Notes under the pieces: model-generated
What the model was told of the DNA's origin: nothing
Databases searched by the model: none
The model's input: only the letters and a program-made list of their open reading frames with translations
Made by a program: the position numbers and the translations under genes
Part shown: positions 48,690-58,511 of the stretch, piece by piece
How the letters are laid out: each line of letters starts with the position of its first letter
Numbering within the stretch: the first letter of the stretch is position 1
Origin: Frankia sp. AiPa1
GTDB taxonomy: Bacteria; Actinomycetota; Actinomycetes; Frankiales; Frankiaceae
Direction: 5' to 3'
NCBI RefSeq assembly: GCF_023243075.1
Contig: NZ_JALKFZ020000001.1
Coordinates: forward strand, 124,001 to 188,000
Length of the DNA stretch: 64,000 bases

Positions 48690-50375
48690 TCAATCGGCCG
48701 CCGTCATCAGCAATGCTGTGATGGTCTCGGCCAGCAGGTCGGGCAGGTCGTGGGCCGCGAGCGGGAGCCGGCCACGCACGGCGGCCCGCTGCGCCGCACG
48801 CCCGTGCAGGTGGGCGCCCACCGCCCCGGCCAGCCCGACGGGAAGACCCGCGGCGGCCAGTGAGCCGGTCAGGCCGGTGAGGACATCCCCGCTTCCGGCC
48901 GTGCCGAGCCAGGCCGAGCCGGTCGCGTTCACCCAGGCCGCACCGGACGGCTCGACCACCAGGGTGCGCGCGCCCTTGAGCAGCACCACCGCACCGGTCT
49001 CGGCCGCGGCCCGGCGCACGGTCCCGAGGCGGTCCGCGGCCAACTGCTCCGCGATTTTAGCTGGTTCGTCGCCCAGCGCGCGGGCGACGAACCGGCCGAA
49101 CTCGCCCTCATGCGGGGTGACGAGCACCGGGGCGGCGCGGCGGTGCAGGCGGGCCCGGTCGGCGGCGAGCAGTTCGCCGAGCAGGTCGAGGGCACCCGCG
49201 TCCGCGATCAGTGGGACGTCGGTGCCCACCAGGGCGTCCACCAGCTCGCGGGTGGAGGCGACGCTGGGCAGCCCTGGGCCGACCGCCCAGGCCTGAACCC
49301 GTCCGGCCGCGAGTAGCGCCGCCCGGTCCCCGGCCTCGATCTCGGTGACCACTGTCTCCGGATACACCGCGCGCACAAGGTCCCCGGCCCGTCCGCGGAT
49401 CTCCCCTGACGCCGTATCCGCCCGCCCCTCGGCGACGACCCGCAGATAGCCGGCGCCGCCGCGCAGCGCACCGCCGACGGCGAGGACGGCCGCGCCGGGG
49501 TAGGCGTCGCTGCCGGCGAGCAGACCCAGAACGCCCCGGCGGTACTTCGACGCGGCCTCGTCCGGGACCGGCAGCGCCGCGCGGACGTCGGCGTCATCGA
49601 GGGAACGCAGGTCCGGCTCGGGCAACGTGAGGCCTATGTCGACGAGCTCGACCGGGCCGGTGTGCGCCGCCCCTGGCATCAGCCAGAGGCCACGCTTGTA
49701 CGTGCCGAAGGTGACCGTGGCACTGGCCCGGATCGCGTCTCCGGCGACGGCGCCGGTGTCGGCGTCCACGCCGCTGGGCAGGTCGACCGCGACGGTGCGC
49801 CGCGGTGGGGCCCAGGCAGCCAGCCGGGCATGTGCCGGGCGCAGACCACCGCGTCCACCGATGCCGAGCAGTCCATCCAGGACGAGGTCAGCCTCCGTCA
49901 GCAGGGCGCGCAGCGCCGCGTCCTGCGCCTCGACCCCGCCGTCCGCGTCGGGGCGCGAGGAGCCGGGACGAGGGGCCTGCGAATCCGGTGGCTCGGAACG
50001 CGAGAACCCGGGACGCGAGGACCCGGGATGCGAGAACCCGGAACGCCAGGGCTCAGGGTGAGGGTGCGGCCCGTGCAGGCGTCCGCCGGCGGCGAGCAGG
50101 GCGGCGGTGCCCTCCTGATGGGTCTGGCTGGGGGCGATGGCATCCACGCGGGCCCCGCGGGCGGCCAGTCGGGCGCCCGCCCACAGAGCGTCACCGCCGT
50201 TATCGCCGGGGCCCGCCAGCACGACGATCCGGGCGCCGTGCACCCGGCCGAGACGACCGACGACATAGGACACCAGCCCATGTACCGCCCGTTGCATGAG
50301 TGCGCCCGGCGGCAGGACAGCCAGCAACTCCGCCTCGGCGCTACGGACCTGGGTCACGGTGTGCGCGTTCCGCAT
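48690..50375 (-). CDS. nnr: Bifunctional NAD(P)HX epimerase/dehydratase Nnr
   Basis: Repairs hydrated NAD(P)H. The N-terminal YjeF_N epimerase has VVLAGPGDNGGDALWAGARL and VDLPSGVDADTG. The C-terminal ribokinase-like dehydratase has VTPHEGEFGRF, VLLKGARTLV and GSGDVLTGLTGSLAAAG. At 561 residues it is about 40 longer than usual because of a Ser/Pro/Gly repeat insert at about 108-150 (encoded near 49925-50055). Starts at ATG 50375. Confidence 0.93.
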   Translation of the reverse strand: MRNAHTVTQVRSAEAELLAVLPPGALMQRAVHGLVSYVVGRLGRVHGARIVVLAGPGDNGGDALWAGARLAARGARVDAIAPSQTHQEGTAALLAAGGRLHGPHPHPEPWRSGFSHPGSSRPGFSRSEPPDSQAPRPGSSRPDADGGVEAQDAALRALLTEADLVLDGLLGIGGRGGLRPAHARLAAWAPPRRTVAVDLPSGVDADTGAVAGDAIRASATVTFGTYKRGLWLMPGAAHTGPVELVDIGLTLPEPDLRSLDDADVRAALPVPDEAASKYRRGVLGLLAGSDAYPGAAVLAVGGALRGGAGYLRVVAEGRADTASGEIRGRAGDLVRAVYPETVVTEIEAGDRAALLAAGRVQAWAVGPGLPSVASTRELVDALVGTDVPLIADAGALDLLGELLAADRARLHRRAAPVLVTPHEGEFGRFVARALGDEPAKIAEQLAADRLGTVRRAAAETGAVVLLKGARTLVVEPSGAAWVNATGSAWLGTAGSGDVLTGLTGSLAAAGLPVGLAGAVGAHLHGRAAQRAAVRGRLPLAAHDLPDLLAETITALLMTAAD

Positions 50376-50599
50376 GCTGCCCATGCTGCCCGTTTGACGG
50401 CCCGGCAGACAGCTCACCGGGCAGACAGCTCACCGGGCCGGGCGGATCAACGGGCTGGCATACGGCGGCGCCCCGGTCGGGGACCGGCAACCCGACGGAA
50501 CGTCGCGGATTCCGGCGGAACGGGGAACCCGACGGAAAGCCGGAAGAGCCTGGAAGCGGAAGGAAGGCGGGAAACCCCGCTCAGGCAACGGGACGTCGG

Positions 50600-50956
50600 T
50601 CAGGATTCGGCGACGACCATGGCAACCGCCATGCCGCCGTCATGGGTGAGCGACAGATGCCAGGAGGCGATGCCGAACCGCGCCGCCGCAGCGGCCACCG
50701 TTCCGCCGACGCGCAGGTTCGGACGGCCGCCCACGCCCGACAGCACCTCGGCGTCGTGCCATTCCAGCCCAGGCGGCGCCCCAAGCACCTTGGCCACCGC
50801 CTCCTTGGCCGCGAACCGGGCGGCGAGCCGCTCCGGCCGGGTCAGGGCGCGTTCCGCCGGGGTGAACAGGCGCATCGCGAGGGCCGGGGTGCGGGCGAGG
50901 GTCGCGGCGAAACGGTCGATGCCCACCACGTCGACCCCGATGCCCACGACCGCCAT
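50600..50956 (-). CDS. acpS: Holo-[acyl-carrier-protein] synthase AcpS
   Basis: 4'-phosphopantetheinyl transferase of 118 residues that activates acyl carrier protein. [14 protein letters not shown] holds the Mg-binding aspartate and [17 protein letters not shown] the catalytic Glu-Lys; [11 protein letters not shown] is conserved. ATG 50956 has GGGAG 9 nt upstream. Confidence 0.95.
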   Translation of the reverse strand: MAVVGIGVDVVGIDRFAATLARTPALAMRLFTPAERALTRPERLAARFAAKEAVAKVLGAPPGLEWHDAEVLSGVGGRPNLRVGGTVAAAAARFGIASWHLSLTHDGGMAVAMVVAES

Positions 50957-51065
50957 CGGGCAAGACTCCCACATCGGTACTCTCACCCCCGGGTCGGCGG
51001 CGCCGGCGCCGCGGACCCGGCCGAAGTACCAGCTGGCGTGGATGCGGCACGCTGGACACGACCGC

Positions 51066-51106
51066 CGATCGGGGCGACCGCACGTCGTCGGCGGCAGCCC
51101 CGATCG
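51066..51106 (-). terminator. Inverted repeat downstream of the PadR gene
   Basis: CGATCGGGGC at 51066-51075 pairs exactly with GCCCCGATCG at 51097-51106; 21-nt loop. It lies about 55 nt past the padR stop and before acpS. Terminator-like, without U-tract. Confidence 0.4.
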
Positions 51107-51162
51107 CTGGGACCGTGGATGCCACGATCGACCGCGGGATCCACGTCACCGTGCCCACGCGC

Positions 51163-52158
51163 TCAGGACTTCGCGTCCCACCGCGGCTGGCCCGGCGTGT
51201 CGGGACCGCCTTCCTCGGGCGTGTCCGCCACGGCGGCGGCATCCGTCGCAGACCCCGGCGTGGCGGTGGAACCGGCGGTGGCGGAGCTCCCTGCGGCAGA
51301 GCCCTCAGTGGCAGAGCCCTCGGCGGCGTCGCTGGACGCGGGCCTGTCGGCCTCCTCCTCGTCACCCACCAGGATGCGGTAGAGACCGCGGCGGGTCTCG
51401 GTGAGCAGGGCACGGGCGGCCGCGATCTGCTCGTCGTCCCCGGCCTGGGCGACCTGGACGACGGCACCGGCCACCGCGAAGGCCAGCGAGCGCAGGCCCA
51501 CCAGCTCCTCGTCAGCGCCGTCAGCCGCGGTCTCCCAGGGCCGACGCTGGCCGGCCCTGGACTCGACGTGGGCCCGGCCGGTGTCGGTGAGGTGGAAGAC
51601 CCGCTTGCCGTCGGCCTCCTCGGCCCGGACAAGCCCCTCGTCAGCGAGCATGGACAGCACCGGGTAGACCGAGCCGGGGCTCGGCCGCCAGGTACCGCCG
51701 CTGCGCTCGGCGAGCTCGCGGATCATCTGATAGCCGTGCATCGGCTCCTCGGCGAGCAGGGCGAGCAACGCCTCGCGGACGTCGCCGCGCCCCACCTTCG
51801 GCCCGCGGCCGAATCCAGGGCCGCCGAAGCCCCCCGGCCCACCGAAACCCGGGCCGGGAAAGCCCGGGAAGCCTCCGAAGCCCCAGCCCGGTCCGCCGCG
51901 CCGCCCGCGGCCCTCACCACCACGGTCACGCCGGCCACCGTGGCCGCCGTGACCGCCGCCATGGTCGCTGCCGCGAGTGGCCTGGCTGGTGCGGCCCCGC
52001 CCCGAGGACTCCCGTACGGGGGCACGCCAGTCGGCACATCCGGTCAGCGTGTCAAGGGCCTCCGACAACCGCGCCGGATCGACCAGGAAGCCCCGGCCAA
52101 ACCGAGCGGCCCAGGGACCCCATGGGCCCCACGGGCCCGGAATCGCTTGCGATGTCAT
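51163..52158 (-). CDS. PadR-family transcriptional regulator with Gly/Arg-rich N-terminal region
   Basis: Regulator of 331 residues. The PadR winged helix spans about 125-205: VREALLALLAEEPMHGYQMI, GGTWRPSPGSVYPVLSMLADEGLV, HLTDTGRAHV. Before it lie an N-terminal segment with GPWGPWGPWAARFGRG and a Gly-rich stretch of 60 residues, and after it an Ala/Ser/Thr tail. ATG 52158 with AAAGGAAAA upstream. The promoter region holds an ATCGCGAT palindrome consistent with autoregulation. Target genes unknown. Confidence 0.9.
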   Translation of the reverse strand: MTSQAIPGPWGPWGPWAARFGRGFLVDPARLSEALDTLTGCADWRAPVRESSGRGRTSQATRGSDHGGGHGGHGGRRDRGGEGRGRRGGPGWGFGGFPGFPGPGFGGPGGFGGPGFGRGPKVGRGDVREALLALLAEEPMHGYQMIRELAERSGGTWRPSPGSVYPVLSMLADEGLVRAEEADGKRVFHLTDTGRAHVESRAGQRRPWETAADGADEELVGLRSLAFAVAGAVVQVAQAGDDEQIAAARALLTETRRGLYRILVGDEEEADRPASSDAAEGSATEGSAAGSSATAGSTATPGSATDAAAVADTPEEGGPDTPGQPRWDAKS

Positions 52159-52250
52159 GATCTTTTCCTTTCGGAGAGGGGTGCGCCCCATCCAGGCCAG
52201 GCCCGCCAGGACGCACTACAGAAAACCAACGACGGCCATCAAACCGTCGT

Positions 52251-52283
52251 GGCGTACGCTCACGATATATCGCGATCGTACGG
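52251..52283. promoter_or_regulatory. Palindromic operator region of padR
   Basis: Contains CGATATATCGCGATCG (52263-52278) with the perfect palindrome ATCGCGAT, flanked by two CGTACG palindromes. AT-rich for this genome, it lies about 95 nt upstream of padR and 85 nt upstream of the divergent SWIM gene. PadR proteins commonly bind such ATAT...ATAT palindromes. Confidence 0.5.
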
Positions 52284-52366
52284 ATGACAACCCCTCGTGC
52301 GGTAGCTCGCAGGCGGGCGGACGACAGGCCGACACCGTTCGCGCGTGAATTCCGTAGGATTAGCCG

Positions 52367-52933
52367 GTGATCATTTCTGTGTCCGGGGAGAACGGGCACG
52401 ACGGGGACGCCGTCACCCCGCTCGAAGCGGCCTTCGCCGAACGTGCGTGCGCGCAGCACGCCGGCACCGACGTGTTCGTCGAGGGTGTGAACCTCGCCCT
52501 GCTCGGGCGGGTCGAGCAGCTGCGCATCCGGCCCACAAACGCCTCCGGCACGGTGGACGACGACGGGCCGCACGAGGTCCGCCTGGAAGCGGCCGATGAC
52601 GGGCCGCGCACCGGGTGTACCTGCCCCGAAGGCTCCGCCGGTTCGTTCTGCCGTCATGCCGTGGCAGTCGCCCTGGTCGCGACCGGATCCGCCGGCCTCG
52701 CCGACGACGACGAGGACGGTGTCGACGAGGACGAGACCATCGAGGAGAGCTCGCTGTTCGCCGACGATCCGGTGCATGCGGCGATGCGGGTGTTCCTCAG
52801 CCGGGTGCCGCGCGCCGAGCTCGTCGAGACCCTGCTCGACGCCGCCGACGAGAACGAGGCCGTGGCCGACGCGCTGTGGGAGGCGACCGTCGCCTGGCAC
52901 GGCCGCCAACACGGCGCCGCGCCCTCGACCTGA
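52367..52933 (+). CDS. SWIM zinc-finger protein
   Basis: Protein of 188 residues. GCTCPEGSAGSFCRHAVAVAL at about 83-103 is a SWIM finger (CXC then CXH), which would bind zinc and DNA or protein. The first 80 residues form a small beta-rich domain; after residue 108 comes an acidic stretch DDDEDGVDEDETIEESS and a helical end. Starts at GTG 52367 with AGGAT upstream. Divergent from padR and may share its control. Function unknown. Confidence 0.8.
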   Translation: MIISVSGENGHDGDAVTPLEAAFAERACAQHAGTDVFVEGVNLALLGRVEQLRIRPTNASGTVDDDGPHEVRLEAADDGPRTGCTCPEGSAGSFCRHAVAVALVATGSAGLADDDEDGVDEDETIEESSLFADDPVHAAMRVFLSRVPRAELVETLLDAADENEAVADALWEATVAWHGRQHGAAPST

Positions 52934-52984
52934 GCCGCGCGGCCCGAGCCGCGTCGCCCGCCAGACCCGCGGCGCGGCCCCGCG

Positions 52985-54982
52985 TCACTCGACGGTGACG
53001 GACTTCGCCAGGTTGCGGGGCTGGTCGACGTCCAGGCCGCGGGCGAGCGCGAGCTCGCAGGCGAATACCTGCAGCGGCAGGGTGGTCACCAGCGGCGCGA
53101 ACAACGAGGTCGTCTCCGGTACCCGGATGAGGTGGTCGGCATAGGGCTCGACCGCGGTGTCACCGTCCTCGGCGATCACGATCGTGCGAGCTCCACGGGC
53201 GCGGACCTCCTGGATGTTGGAAACGATCTTTCCGTGCAGGTTCGCCCGTCCTCGTGGTGAGGGCACCACGACCAGCACCGGCAGGCCCGGCTCGATCAGC
53301 GCGATCGGCCCGTGCTTCAGCTCGCCGGCAGGAAAGCCCTCGGCGTGCATGTAGGCCAGTTCCTTGAGCTTGAGCGCGCCCTCCAGCGCCACCGGGTAGC
53401 CGACGTGCCGGCCGAGGAACAGCACGGCCTTGGCGTCGGCGAGTTCCCGGGCAAGCTCCCGGATGGGCTCGAGCCGATCGAGCGTGCGCCGCACCAGGTC
53501 CGGCATGCGCTGCAGCCGCTCGACGTAGGCGGCTACCTCGTCGCCGTAGAGGACACCACGCACCTGGGCCAGGAAGAGGCCGACGAGCAGGCACGCCGCC
53601 ACCTGGCCGAGGAACGTCTTGGTGGAGGCGACGCCGACCTCCGGCCCGCAGCGGGTGTACAGCACGGCGTCGGACTCGCGTGGGATGGTCGAGCCGTTGG
53701 TGTTGCAGATCGCGAGCACGCGGGCCTTCTGTTCCCGGGCGTGTTTGACCGCCATCAGCGTGTCGAGGGTCTCGCCGCTCTGGCTGATCGCGATGACGAG
53801 GGTGGAGCGGTCAAGCACCGGGTCTCGGTAACGGAACTCCGAGGCCATCTCGACCTCGCAGGGCAGCCGGGTCCAGTGCTCCACGGCGTACTTGGCGATG
53901 AGACCGGCGTGATAGGCCGTCCCGCAGGCGACGATGAAGACCTTGTCGACGTCGCGGAAGTCCTGGGCGGACAGCCGCTCCTCGTCCAGGACGATGGCGC
54001 CGTCCGCGGACAGCCGCCCGCGCAGGGTGTCGGCCAGCGCGCTCGGCTGCTCGTTGATCTCCTTGAGCATGAAGTACGGGTAGCCGCCCTTCTCGGCGGC
54101 GCTGGCGTCCCAGTCGACGTGGTAGCGCCGGCCCTCGACGATCCGCCCGGCGAAGTCGGTGACGGTGACCCCGTCGCGGCGGGCCTCGACCACCTGGTCC
54201 TGCCCGATCTCGAGTGCCTCGCGGGTGTGGGCGATGAACGCCGAGACGTCGCTGGCCAGGAACGACTCTCCTTCTCCCAGGCCGACGACCAGCGGGCTGT
54301 TGCGCCGGGCGCCGACGACGACCTCGGGGAAGTCCCGGTGCAACACGACCAGGGTGAACGCACCCTCCAGCCGAAGGCAGACCCGCCGCAGCGCGCTGGT
54401 CAGGGGGTGTGTACCCGGACCCCCATCGGACGCGCCGGCAGCCGCCGCGCCAGCCACCGGCGGGACGACGGCCCCTGCCCCACCTGTCACCGCCCCGGCG
54501 GCTGCCGCGCCGGCCAGGTTCGCGCCGGCCAGGTCCGCCCCAGCGGACGGCTCGCTGCCGAGCTCGTCCTCCAACAGGTGTGCGACGACCTCCGTGTCGG
54601 TCTCGCTGGCCAGCTCGTGCCCGCGTGCCTCCAGCTCCGCGCGCAGCTGGGCGAAGTTCTCGATGATGCCGTTGTGGATGACGGCGATCGCACCGGTGCA
54701 GTCAGTGTGCGGGTGGGCGTTCATGTCGGTCGGGCCACCGTGGGTTGCCCAGCGGGTGTGTCCCATCCCGGTCGTCCCGGGCATCGGATCCATGTCCGGA
54801 CCCTCGGCGAGTAGCTTCTCCAGGTTTGCGAGCTTGCCTGCCCGCCGGGCCGTCCGCAGCGCACCCGCGCCGACGATCGCGACCCCCGACGAGTCGTATC
54901 CCCGGTATTCCAGCCGCCGAAGGCCGTTCAGCGCGATGTCCAGGGCCGACTGGTCACCGACGTACCCGATGATCCCGCACAT
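52985..54982 (-). CDS. glmS: Glutamine-fructose-6-phosphate aminotransferase GlmS
   Basis: Makes glucosamine-6-phosphate, the entry to UDP-GlcNAc. The nucleophile is Cys2 in MCGIIGYVGDQSALD; GHTRWATHGGPTDMNAHPH and the two SIS domains (SQSGETLDTLMAV, GRHVGYPVALEGALKLKE) are intact, ending in DQPRNLAKSVTVE. At 665 residues it is about 45 longer than usual: an Ala/Gly-rich insert at about 150-194 lies inside the glutaminase domain, after VVAHLLEDELGSE. No glmS ribozyme is seen upstream, as expected for this phylum. Confidence 0.96.
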   Translation of the reverse strand: MCGIIGYVGDQSALDIALNGLRRLEYRGYDSSGVAIVGAGALRTARRAGKLANLEKLLAEGPDMDPMPGTTGMGHTRWATHGGPTDMNAHPHTDCTGAIAVIHNGIIENFAQLRAELEARGHELASETDTEVVAHLLEDELGSEPSAGADLAGANLAGAAAAGAVTGGAGAVVPPVAGAAAAGASDGGPGTHPLTSALRRVCLRLEGAFTLVVLHRDFPEVVVGARRNSPLVVGLGEGESFLASDVSAFIAHTREALEIGQDQVVEARRDGVTVTDFAGRIVEGRRYHVDWDASAAEKGGYPYFMLKEINEQPSALADTLRGRLSADGAIVLDEERLSAQDFRDVDKVFIVACGTAYHAGLIAKYAVEHWTRLPCEVEMASEFRYRDPVLDRSTLVIAISQSGETLDTLMAVKHAREQKARVLAICNTNGSTIPRESDAVLYTRCGPEVGVASTKTFLGQVAACLLVGLFLAQVRGVLYGDEVAAYVERLQRMPDLVRRTLDRLEPIRELARELADAKAVLFLGRHVGYPVALEGALKLKELAYMHAEGFPAGELKHGPIALIEPGLPVLVVVPSPRGRANLHGKIVSNIQEVRARGARTIVIAEDGDTAVEPYADHLIRVPETTSLFAPLVTTLPLQVFACELALARGLDVDQPRNLAKSVTVE

Positions 54983-55118
54983 GCGCTCAGCCTACGCAGG
55001 TACCGTCCCAACGCCCGGCACTCCCCCGCGCCAGCCGCGGGTGTTGTCCGAAGTTCACCGAGTCCAGTTCACCGGGTTCGCCGACAGTCACGGGCCGACA
55101 GCCCACGGGACCGCATAC

Positions 55119-55547
55119 CTACTCGTGCCGGTCGGCACCGCGGATCACCCGGTCGACCTCCCGCCTGTCCCCGCGGACCGCGATGCCGGCCAGCACCAGC
55201 TGATCGGTGGGAACCTCGGCGATAGTCGCCCGGTTGTCGTCGTCGTTGTCCGTCTCGAAGATCGCCTCGGGGTAGACGCTGAAGACGACGTCGCGGCGCA
55301 GGGCCCGCGTCAGGATGGTCTTCATGCGCTCGGCGTCCGCCCTGAGGATGAAGACCGGCTGACGGAACATCGGCAGGTACTTGACGCCGTCGCCGTCGAC
55401 GTACGGTTCTCCGGTGACGTCCTCCACCGTCGCCGCGATGCCGCTGGTGGCGAAGGCGGTGACGTTGAGCTTCTGCCAGGTCTTGAGATCCTCCCGGAGT
55501 ACCACGGCGATTTTCGTGTCCCAGTCGAACCTGGTGGGGGCGGTCAT
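55119..55547 (-). CDS. DUF2000 family protein
   Basis: Cytoplasmic protein of 142 residues of the DUF2000 family, which is sometimes fused to or found next to regulators and transporters. DTKIAVVLREDLKTWQKLNV and FILRADAERMKTILTRAL are typical. ATG 55547 overlaps the stop of the upstream transporter fragment by 4 nt (ATGA), so the pair is coupled. Function unknown. Confidence 0.85.
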   Translation of the reverse strand: MTAPTRFDWDTKIAVVLREDLKTWQKLNVTAFATSGIAATVEDVTGEPYVDGDGVKYLPMFRQPVFILRADAERMKTILTRALRRDVVFSVYPEAIFETDNDDDNRATIAEVPTDQLVLAGIAVRGDRREVDRVIRGADRHE

Positions 55548-56143
55548 GGGCGCGGCTTCTGCCTTTCCAGTCGGAGCGGATTCTCCGGCCGCCCGTCGCG
55601 GTGGGACGGGATACCACTCGGGAAGGGCGCCGGTCGTGCCTGGTCGAGTTGTTTCGGTCGGTCACCGCTGCCGCCGTGATCCTTATACTCGTCGACCTGG
55701 GGCGACGGCGTCGGTTTATTCTCCCGCGCAATCAGGACCAGCCCCAGACCCACGGTCGCGGCGCCGACCGCCTGCACGGCATTCGGTCGTTCGCCAAGTA
55801 TCGCAAAAGCGAGGACGACCGCGGTCATCGGCTCGGCGAGGTTGAGCGTCGCGACGGAAGCCGGTGTGGCGCGGGTCAGGCCACGGGCGTTCAGCCAGAA
55901 TCCAAGCGCGCTGGTGGCGACACCGAGATACCCGGCCATGGCCGCGCCCGAGGCGGTGCCGAGCCAGCCCACGCCGGATTCGAGAACCAAGGGAAGGAGA
56001 AGTATCCCGGACAGCAAGACCGCGATGGTCGTGACCTCGATGACCGTCGCACCGGCGTCGAGCATCCGGCGGCTGAGCACGGTGTATCCCGCCACGGGAT
56101 CCTCCGCCACCGGGAACCTTCGGCGCCGCGCTTCGTCTGCCAC
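55544..56143 (-). pseudogene. EamA-family transporter, C-terminal half only
   Basis: The frame holds one EamA repeat: AGYTVLSRRMLDAGATVIEVT, ILLLPLVLESGVGWLG, AMAGYLGVATSALGFWLNARGL, TLNLAEPMTAVVLAFAILGERP and ATVGLGLVLIARENK, about five transmembrane helices, plus a hydrophilic tail. The first EamA repeat of a normal ten-helix transporter is absent upstream. I place the start at GTG 56143, but ribosome-binding evidence is weak. It may be a remnant or a five-helix unit that dimerises; coupling with DUF2000 argues that it is still translated. Confidence 0.65.
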
Positions 56144-56532
56144 CGCGCGACCGGCCGCCCCGTCGTTTCCCGAGCGCGCCGGGCTGGCCGTTGAATCCGG
56201 CGCCAGGGCACGGCGTGAGGTGAGGGTCAAATTCGCCGCCCAGTGTGACAGACACGCCGGCAAATGGGATGCCGTAGCCACATTCCGGAAAGGATCAAAG
56301 AAAGTAGACAAGCCGACTATAGTCAGCGTAAATCGCGCGAGCAAGCTCGGCCCGTGAACTCGGCGCGGCCGGTAGCACGTGCCGGGAAGCCGTTCAGCCC
56401 GGACGAGGGTTCTGGTCTCGGTATTCGCGCAGCGTGGAGTGGCCGTACCTGTTCGATGATCCCGAGGGACGGGCGTCGGATGTCGGGTGAGCGTCACCCC
56501 CGATGGTCGCGACGGCGGCGCCCGCTCGGTCA
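56144..56532. other. Gap upstream of the EamA fragment
   Basis: 389 bp of slightly lower GC content than its neighbours, without a recognisable gene. The missing N-terminal half of the transporter is not here in any frame. It carries the candidate promoter at 56316-56344. Confidence 0.4.
56316..56344 (-). promoter_or_regulatory. Candidate promoter reading toward the EamA-DUF2000 pair
   Basis: -35 TTGCTC (56339-56344) and -10 TATAGT (56316-56321) with a 17-nt spacer on the minus strand. The -10 is inside the palindrome GACTATAGTC, a possible operator. It lies about 170 nt before the fragment's start. Confidence 0.4.
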
Positions 56533-57900
56533 CTAACCGACAGCGGGCAGGGCTCCCTGGACGACGGCCGCCAGCCGATGGGCGACGTCCCGCGCGGCGT
56601 GGTCGGTCTCGGCCTCGACCATGACCCTGACCAGGGGCTCGGTGCCGGACGGGCGCAGCAGCACGCGACCGGCGTCCCCGAGCTCGGCCTCGGCCTCGGC
56701 CACCGCGGCGCGCAGCGCGGACGAGCTGCCGACCTGCGTGCGGTCGACTCCGCGCACGTTCACGAGCACCTGGGGCAGCCGGGTCATGACCTTCGCGAGC
56801 TCGGCGAGCGGCTGGCCGGTCTCCGCCACCCGGCCGAGCAGCCGCAGCGCCGTGAGCAGGCCATCGCCGGTCGTCGCATGATCGAGGAAGACGACGTGGC
56901 CGCTCTGCTCACCGCCGAGGGCATACCCGCCGGCACGCATCGCCTCGAGCACGTACCGGTCCCCGACGGGCGTGGTCACCACCGAGATGCCGGCCTCGCG
57001 CATGGCGTGGCGCAGACCCAGATTGGACATCACGGTGACGACGACCGTGTTCGCGGTGAGCTCGCCGCGTTCAGCCAACGCGAGGGCGCATACGGTAAGA
57101 ATCTGATCGCCGTCGACGACTTCGCCGGCCGCGTCGACGGCCAGGCAGCGGTCCGCGTCCCCGTCGTGGGCGATACCCACGTCGGCACCGTGCTCGAGCA
57201 CGGCCGCGCGCAGGCTGTCCAGATGAGTGGCCCCGCTGCCCTCGTTGATGATGGTGCCGTCGCCGTCGGCGTGCAGGGGGATGACGTCCGCGCCCGCGGC
57301 GCGCAGCACGCTCGGGGCCAGCGTACTGGCCGCGCCCTGAGCACAGTCGACCACGACCCGCAGACCGCCGAGCCGGGTCGGCAGCGCGGCGAGCAGGTGC
57401 TGGGCATAGTCGTCGACGAGCCCGGGGACGTCACGGACCCGGCCGACGCCTCGGCCGACGGGCCGGTGGGTCGGCGGATGCGCCATCCGCCGCTCGATGG
57501 CGTCCTCGATGTCGTCGGGGAGCTTCAGCCCACCGGCGGCGAACAGCTTGATGCCGTTGTCGGGCATCGGGTTGTGGCTGGCGGACAGCATCACGCCGAA
57601 CGTCGCCCCGCTGGTGGCCACCGCGTGCGCCACCGCCGGCGTCGGCGCCACCCCGATCCGGGCTACGTCGGCGCCCGAGGCGGCGAGGCCAGCGACCACC
57701 GCGGCTTCGAGGAACTCCCCGGACGGGCGGGTGTCCCGCCCGACGATCACCAACGGGCGCGGCATGTCGGGCGAGCCAGCGGCCTCACCGGGCCGCCCGA
57801 GCAGCTCCACGGCCGTGGACGCGAGCGCGAGCGCCTGCTCCGCGGTGAGGTCGACGTTGGCGACACCCCGCACGCCGTCGGTGCCGAAGAGCCTCGTCAC
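56533..57900 (-). CDS. glmM: Phosphoglucosamine mutase GlmM
   Basis: Isomerises glucosamine-6-phosphate to the 1-phosphate, the step after GlmS. From GTG 57900 (GGAG 8 nt upstream) it is 455 residues starting [15 protein letters not shown]. The phosphoserine is in [15 protein letters not shown], the metal loop is [11 protein letters not shown], the sugar loop [10 protein letters not shown] and the phosphate site [12 protein letters not shown]. Downstream of rplM-rpsI on the same strand, as in mycobacteria. Confidence 0.97.
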   Translation of the reverse strand: MTRLFGTDGVRGVANVDLTAEQALALASTAVELLGRPGEAAGSPDMPRPLVIVGRDTRPSGEFLEAAVVAGLAASGADVARIGVAPTPAVAHAVATSGATFGVMLSASHNPMPDNGIKLFAAGGLKLPDDIEDAIERRMAHPPTHRPVGRGVGRVRDVPGLVDDYAQHLLAALPTRLGGLRVVVDCAQGAASTLAPSVLRAAGADVIPLHADGDGTIINEGSGATHLDSLRAAVLEHGADVGIAHDGDADRCLAVDAAGEVVDGDQILTVCALALAERGELTANTVVVTVMSNLGLRHAMREAGISVVTTPVGDRYVLEAMRAGGYALGGEQSGHVVFLDHATTGDGLLTALRLLGRVAETGQPLAELAKVMTRLPQVLVNVRGVDRTQVGSSSALRAAVAEAEAELGDAGRVLLRPSGTEPLVRVMVEAETDHAARDVAHRLAAVVQGALPAVG

Positions 57901-57964
57901 TGAGGGTCTCCCATGGTTGAAGGATCGGGCGGAGACCCGGACACGCACCGGCGGCGTCGGGCCC

Positions 57965-58000
57965 CCTGACGCGCGCTCGCCTGAGAGCGCGGCGGTCAGG
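57965..58000 (-). terminator. Hairpin between rpsI and glmM
   Basis: CCTGAC (57965-57970) and CGCGCTC (57972-57978) pair with GAGCGCG (57985-57991) and GTCAGG (57995-58000), small internal loop, 6-nt apical loop. It begins 9 nt after the rpsI stop. Likely terminator of rplM-rpsI. Confidence 0.65.
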
Positions 58001-58009
58001 AGGCTCGGG

Positions 58010-58417
58010 TCAGCGCTTGCTGTACTGCGGAGCCTTACGGGCCTTCTTCAGCCCGTACTTCTTGCGCTCCTTGACCCGGGCGTCACGGGTCAGGAAGCCG
58101 GCCTTCTTCAGGGTAGGCCGGGACTCCTCCTCCGCCAGCGTCAGCGCGCGGGCAATGGCGAGTCGCAGCGCGCCGGCCTGGCCCGACACGCCGCCGCCGT
58201 GCAGGCGGGCGATGATGTCGTAGGACTCGGCGCGCTCCAGCGTCTTGAGCGGCTCGTTGACGAGCTGCTGGTGCACCTTGTTCGGGAAGTACTCCTCGAG
58301 CGTGCGCCCGTTGAGCGTCCACTGCCCCGTGCCAGGCAGCAGCCGCACCCGGACCACCGCCTCCTTGCGCCTACCCGTGGCGCGGGGGTTGCCCTGTACG
58401 TCGGTCACGACAGCCAC
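58010..58417 (-). CDS. rpsI: 30S ribosomal protein S9
   Basis: 135 residues. [19 protein letters not shown] at the N-terminus and the conserved RNA-contacting tail [24 protein letters not shown] at the end identify S9. GTG 58417. Second gene of the rplM-rpsI operon. Confidence 0.98.
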   Translation of the reverse strand: MAVVTDVQGNPRATGRRKEAVVRVRLLPGTGQWTLNGRTLEEYFPNKVHQQLVNEPLKTLERAESYDIIARLHGGGVSGQAGALRLAIARALTLAEEESRPTLKKAGFLTRDARVKERKKYGLKKARKAPQYSKR

Positions 58418-58462
58418 GTCGCGTTCCTTCCTCGGTTGAAGCGTGGTTCCCGAAGCCGGCGA

Positions 58463-58487
58463 CCAGGACGGCGTCGCGCCGCCCTGG
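58463..58487 (-). other. Hairpin in the rplM-rpsI spacer
   Basis: 11-bp stem with one mismatch (58463-58473 with 58477-58487) and a 3-nt loop, midway in the 94-nt spacer. It may be a processing or attenuation element between L13 and S9. Confidence 0.4.
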
Positions 58488-58511
58488 GTACCGACCGGAG
58501 GAGGTCCGCGG

